This document shows positions 20,380-21,448 of a stretch of DNA of 21,448 nt, in pieces (the stretch's first letter is position 1; every line of letters begins with the position of its first letter). The notes below the pieces were generated by a model. That model did not search any database. It saw nothing but the letters and a program-made list of their open reading frames with translations, and had not been told where the DNA came from. The translations under genes and the position numbers were made by a program. Origin of the DNA: Betaproteobacteria bacterium (lineage in GTDB: Bacteria > Pseudomonadota > Gammaproteobacteria > Burkholderiales > SG8-39); contig JAFAGU010000189.1 of NCBI GenBank assembly GCA_019237595.1, forward strand, positions 1 through 21,448, read 5' to 3'.

Positions 20380-21183
20380 CTAGGGCTCGCGGCGAAAGAC
20401 GACCGCCGATGCCCCGGTATCGTCGGCGAGCTCGCCTTCCATGCGCGCCCCATCGATGCGGCCGCGAAACCGCCGCCCGCCCGCGCGCCAGGCGATCTCG
20501 CTTCCGCGAAGCGACGCTTCCGTCACGGCAAGCCGCTTGCCGTCGACGAACGCGTCGAGCTCGATTTCCTGGAAGTTCTGGCTGACGGCGAGGCGCCACG
20601 ACTGCGCACCACCCGCCGTCGTCCAGGTGCCGCGCGCCTTCGCCGGGACGATCCACAGGAAGATCATGCTTTCGTCGCCCTGTCCTGGATGCGGCGAGCT
20701 CACCGGCATCTTTTCCGTGCGGTCCGGCTTCCAGCTCGCCATGTGGAAGGCATGCGTGACGACGCGCGTCCCGGGACGCAACTCGTCCAGGAAGCGCGGT
20801 TGCAGGCGGCCGAGGAGCCCGGGAAGGAGGTAAACGGTCACGACGCTCGCTTGGGAGAGGTCCACGCGCAGGACGTCACCTTGGACGAAGCTCACGCGAT
20901 CGCCGACGTTCGCGCGGCGGGCGTTCTCGCGCGAGAGCTCGACTAGCTTGGGATCGATTTCGATCCCCAATCCCCGGGCGCCGAACTTGCGCGCCGCGTC
21001 GATGACGATGCGTCCGTCGCCGGATCCGAGATCGACCACGAGATCGGCAGGGCCGGTCCCTGCGAGCCGCAGCATGCGCTCGACGACATCGCTCGGGGTC
21101 GTGATGAAAGGGGCACGCGGCTCCGGCTCCTGCGCTTGCGCGAAGAGCGTCCACGCGAAGAGCGCAAGGGCGAGCCGTTTCAC
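20380..21183 (-). CDS. Class I SAM-dependent methyltransferase-like protein with signal peptide
   Basis: 267 residues from GTG at 21183, which overlaps the upstream stop as GTGA. The N-terminus VKRLALALFAWTLFAQAQ reads as a signal peptide with cleavage after AQA (residue 17). The mature part begins with a Rossmann methyltransferase domain: VVDLGSGDGRIV (49-60) binds SAM, E75/D77 follow the second strand (GIEIDP) and QGDVLRVDL (101-109) is motif III. A C-terminal beta-rich part (about 180-267) has no domain I recognise. Export of a SAM-dependent enzyme is unexpected, because SAM is cytoplasmic. The leader might instead be an uncleaved membrane anchor, or the domain may bind another ligand. It is co-transcribed with a thioredoxin-fold protein, also probably envelope-located. 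Confidence 0.87.
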   Translation of the reverse strand: MKRLALALFAWTLFAQAQEPEPRAPFITTPSDVVERMLRLAGTGPADLVVDLGSGDGRIVIDAARKFGARGLGIEIDPKLVELSRENARRANVGDRVSFVQGDVLRVDLSQASVVTVYLLPGLLGRLQPRFLDELRPGTRVVTHAFHMASWKPDRTEKMPVSSPHPGQGDESMIFLWIVPAKARGTWTTAGGAQSWRLAVSQNFQEIELDAFVDGKRLAVTEASLRGSEIAWRAGGRRFRGRIDGARMEGELADDTGASAVVFRREP

Positions 21184-21448
21184 GGCCGAAGCTGCGCCCG
21201 CTGGTCCTGCTTCGGAAGAAGCGACTCGACCTTTTCGCGCACCTGGGCGGAAGACCAGTCGAGGTCGCCGAGATAGCTGTAGCGGATGCTGCCGTCGGGT
21301 CCGACGAGGAAACTGACCGGAAGGAGCTTCGCGCCCCAGGCCTTGGTCGCGCGCACGTCGCGGTCCATGAGGATCGTGAAGTGCACCGGCAGCTTGTCCG
21401 CGAATTCGCGCGCGGCGCGCGGGTTCTCGCCCACGTTGACCGCGAGCA
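21180..21448 (-). CDS. Thioredoxin-fold protein (TlpA/redoxin type), 5' part outside window
   Basis: The C-terminal 88 residues are visible; the frame stays open to the window edge. LAVNVGENPRAAREFADK, followed by VHFTILMDRDVRATKAWGA and LPVSFLVGPDGSIRYSYLGDLDW, is the typical second half of a TlpA/ResA-like or AhpC/TSA redoxin, with the cis-proline in LPVSF. The CxxC active site would lie upstream, outside the window. Such proteins usually act in the periplasm as thiol-disulfide reductases. The visible valine at 21434 (GTG) is not taken as the start because the family pattern continues upstream of it. The stop overlaps the methyltransferase start by 4 bases. Confidence 0.85.
   Translation of the reverse strand, partial: LAVNVGENPRAAREFADKLPVHFTILMDRDVRATKAWGAKLLPVSFLVGPDGSIRYSYLGDLDWSSAQVREKVESLLPKQDQRAQLRP

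Noticed and set aside
1..21448. CRISPR arrays, tRNA/rRNA genes, insertion sequences, attachment sites, defence islands
   Set aside because: No regular spaced repeats, no cloverleaf or rRNA-like sequence, no transposase or integrase frames, and almost every base lies in a metabolic or envelope gene.

Overview
The window is a dense, GC-rich stretch of bacterial chromosome. Gene content points to a betaproteobacterium (Burkholderiales or a related uncultured lineage): a MaoC/CitE-type CoA operon, a NIPSNAP plus ThDP-enzyme pair, a YkgJ cysteine-cluster protein, an HGD-type PaaI thioesterase, a DLD-type FAD dehydrogenase, and -10 boxes of the TAGAAT/TACAAT/TATATA type placed very close to start codons. 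This placement is inferred from gene families alone. I see no tRNA, rRNA, insertion sequence, CRISPR array, integrase or other mark of a mobile element. No gap between genes exceeds about 100 bases.

Layout. Bases 1-781 (minus) hold the N-terminal part of an MmgE/PrpD-family protein that begins with a Tat-like signal. It diverges from a beta-hydroxyacid dehydrogenase-type oxidoreductase (851-1729) and a YkgJ-like cysteine-cluster protein (1792-2184). Convergent to these is a two-gene minus-strand operon: NIPSNAP protein, then an acetolactate-synthase-like ThDP enzyme (4194 to 2177). From 4297 to 7934 runs a plus-strand series: CoA-binding protein, AraC-family regulator, O-acetylhomoserine sulfhydrylase (MetY type), zinc alcohol dehydrogenase. 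The last two overlap by ATGA.

The most distinctive part is 7927-12088 (minus). It encodes two tandem, exported caspase-fold proteins with intact His/Cys dyads, separated by a single base. Their C-termini carry one or two copies of a beta-rich domain I cannot name, each copy with a conserved CX6C pair. The downstream copy looks like a mosaic of the two upstream copies. Divergent from this pair is a glutathione-related pair: cytosolic gamma-glutamyltransferase (GTG start, apparently leaderless) and a glutathione S-transferase.

Bases 18977 to 14362 (minus) are a tightly packed six-gene operon: MaoC hydratase, ABC-type substrate-binding protein, CitE-like CoA-ester lyase, PaaI-like thioesterase, alpha/beta hydrolase and an HExxH lipoprotein peptidase. 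The MaoC and CitE pair suggests breakdown of a branched 3-hydroxyacyl-CoA (leucine or itaconate type), by analogy with the mycobacterial Rv2499c/Rv2498c pair. Divergent is an FAD-dependent D-2-hydroxyacid dehydrogenase (18996-20375). The window closes with a minus-strand pair: a thioredoxin-fold protein (cut by the window end) and a methyltransferase with a signal peptide.

Three of the four convergent gene pairs overlap by exactly 8 bases, with the two stop codons two bases apart. This leaves no room for an intrinsic terminator between them.
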